This document shows, piece after piece, positions 63,609 to 64,000 of a DNA stretch of 64,000 nt. A program made the position numbers and the translations under genes. The notes beneath the pieces are model-generated. The model worked only from the letters and a program-made list of their open reading frames with translations. It made no database searches and was not told the DNA's origin. Origin of the DNA: UBA868 sp016776875 (GTDB taxonomy: Bacteria > Pseudomonadota > Gammaproteobacteria > Arenicellales > UBA868). Positions within the stretch are counted from its first letter, which is position 1, and each line of letters starts with the position of its first letter. Location: contig CP179198.1 in NCBI GenBank assembly GCA_051201585.1, positions 558,001 through 622,000 on the forward strand, given 5' to 3'.

Positions 63609-64000
63609 CTACTGTGATGATCATGGCAGGCGGAACGGGAGGTCATATTTATCCCGCGCTTAGTGTCGCCAAAGCGTTGCGTGACAAAAGTATTCAAGTC
63701 GTTTGGTTGGGAACAAAAAAAGGGCTAGAGGCGAGAGTTATTCCATCTGAGGGATTCGATATTGAGTGGATTGATGCCAGCGCAGTTGTCGGTATTCAAT
63801 GGAGTCGAAAAATCATGATTCCTTGGATGATTGTTCGCGCTGTTTGGCAGAGCTTGAAGGTGATTTGGCGGCAAAAACCCAGTGTGGTTTTGGGGATGGG
63901 AGGATTTGTCGCAGGACCTGGGGGAGTTGCTGCCTGGTTGTTGCGCCGACCCTTGATCATTCATGAGGCGAATGCCCGTAGCGGACTGACAAATCGAATG
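63605..64000 (+). CDS. murG: UDP-GlcNAc:lipid I GlcNAc transferase MurG, 5' part cut by window edge
   Basis: The frame opens with GTG 63605, overlapping the ftsW stop as GTGA, and remains open for 132 codons to the window end. 'MAGGTGGHIYPALSVAKAL' is the N-terminal lipid-carrier loop of MurG, followed by 'VWLGTKKGLEARVIP', 'VLGMGGFVAGPGGVAAWLL' and 'IIHEANARSGLTNR'. MurG makes lipid II from lipid I on the cytoplasmic membrane face. The family usually reads HEQNA at the place where HEANA is found here. The UDP-GlcNAc domain is not in the window. Confidence 0.95.
   Translation, partial: MTTVMIMAGGTGGHIYPALSVAKALRDKSIQVVWLGTKKGLEARVIPSEGFDIEWIDASAVVGIQWSRKIMIPWMIVRAVWQSLKVIWRQKPSVVLGMGGFVAGPGGVAAWLLRRPLIIHEANARSGLTNRM

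Noticed and set aside
1..64000. CRISPR arrays, tRNA genes, transposases, integrases, prophage
   Set aside because: No repeat-spacer pattern, no T-arm-like tRNA sequence and no mobile-element protein was found on either strand by reading.

Overview
The window looks like a piece of a gammaproteobacterial chromosome, probably from a metagenome assembly. The right third gives the lineage. The order diaA-yraN-lpoA / rsmI-rnpB-mraZ-rsmH-ftsL-ftsI-murE-murF-mraY-murD-ftsW-murG is the classic layout seen in Pseudomonas and Escherichia relatives. A phosphoribulokinase gene divergent from a CbbR-type regulator (43.6-45.6 kb) points to Calvin-cycle CO2 fixation, so an autotroph or mixotroph is likely. 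No tRNA, insertion sequence, transposase, integrase or CRISPR array was found.

Layout. (1) 0-16 kb is accessory catabolism: the N-terminus of a creatinase gene cut by the window edge; an exported alpha/beta hydrolase; a broken DUF1330 gene and a broken HpaI-type aldolase gene; a 2-oxoglutarate oxygenase followed by a DUF3604 PHP-like hydrolase; a complete dipeptide-type ABC importer (binding protein, two permeases, two ATPases); and a convergent five-gene operon (RidA, Asp/Glu-racemase-like enzyme, class I glutamine amidotransferase, diaminopropionate ammonia-lyase, M24 hydrolase). (2) 16-22 kb holds a glycine-amidinotransferase-like enzyme directly upstream of a 1405-residue membrane-embedded Pls/PosA-type non-ribosomal peptide synthetase, the best candidate here for an undescribed biosynthetic system. 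(3) 22-34 kb holds a DUF418 membrane protein, a LOG-family phosphoribohydrolase, an aldolase/dehydrogenase fusion, a cyclopropane fatty acid synthase, a molybdopterin oxidoreductase with amidase and FAH-family genes, an Old Yellow Enzyme homologue and a second amidinotransferase. (4) 34-43 kb holds gluQ, a DUF411 protein, a Lon-N-domain protein, siroheme synthase with a Rieske protein, and a MoxR/VWA pair. (5) 42.5-46.7 kb holds prk, cbbR, a divergent TrpD-like gene and a second LysR gene. (6) 46.7-64 kb holds conserved envelope and RNA genes, rnpB and the dcw cluster up to a truncated murG.

How the genes may work together. The left part imports and dismantles small amino, amide or guanidino compounds: the ABC importer, M24/creatinase-like and amidase hydrolases, a PLP ammonia-lyase, and RidA to clear reactive enamine. 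The two amidinotransferases instead make guanidino compounds, and the first could feed the neighbouring synthetase. The dcw cluster is preceded by a strong promoter, two MraZ boxes and an intrinsic terminator before mraZ, which suggests an attenuated leader RNA.

Sequence quality. Nine genes are interrupted by single-base length changes (ten sites, most at short homopolymers), and one more by an in-frame TAG. One frameshift hits murF, which is essential. Restoring one base regains full family-length proteins, so consensus errors explain most of these better than gene decay. Frameshifted genes are reported over their full reconstructed span.
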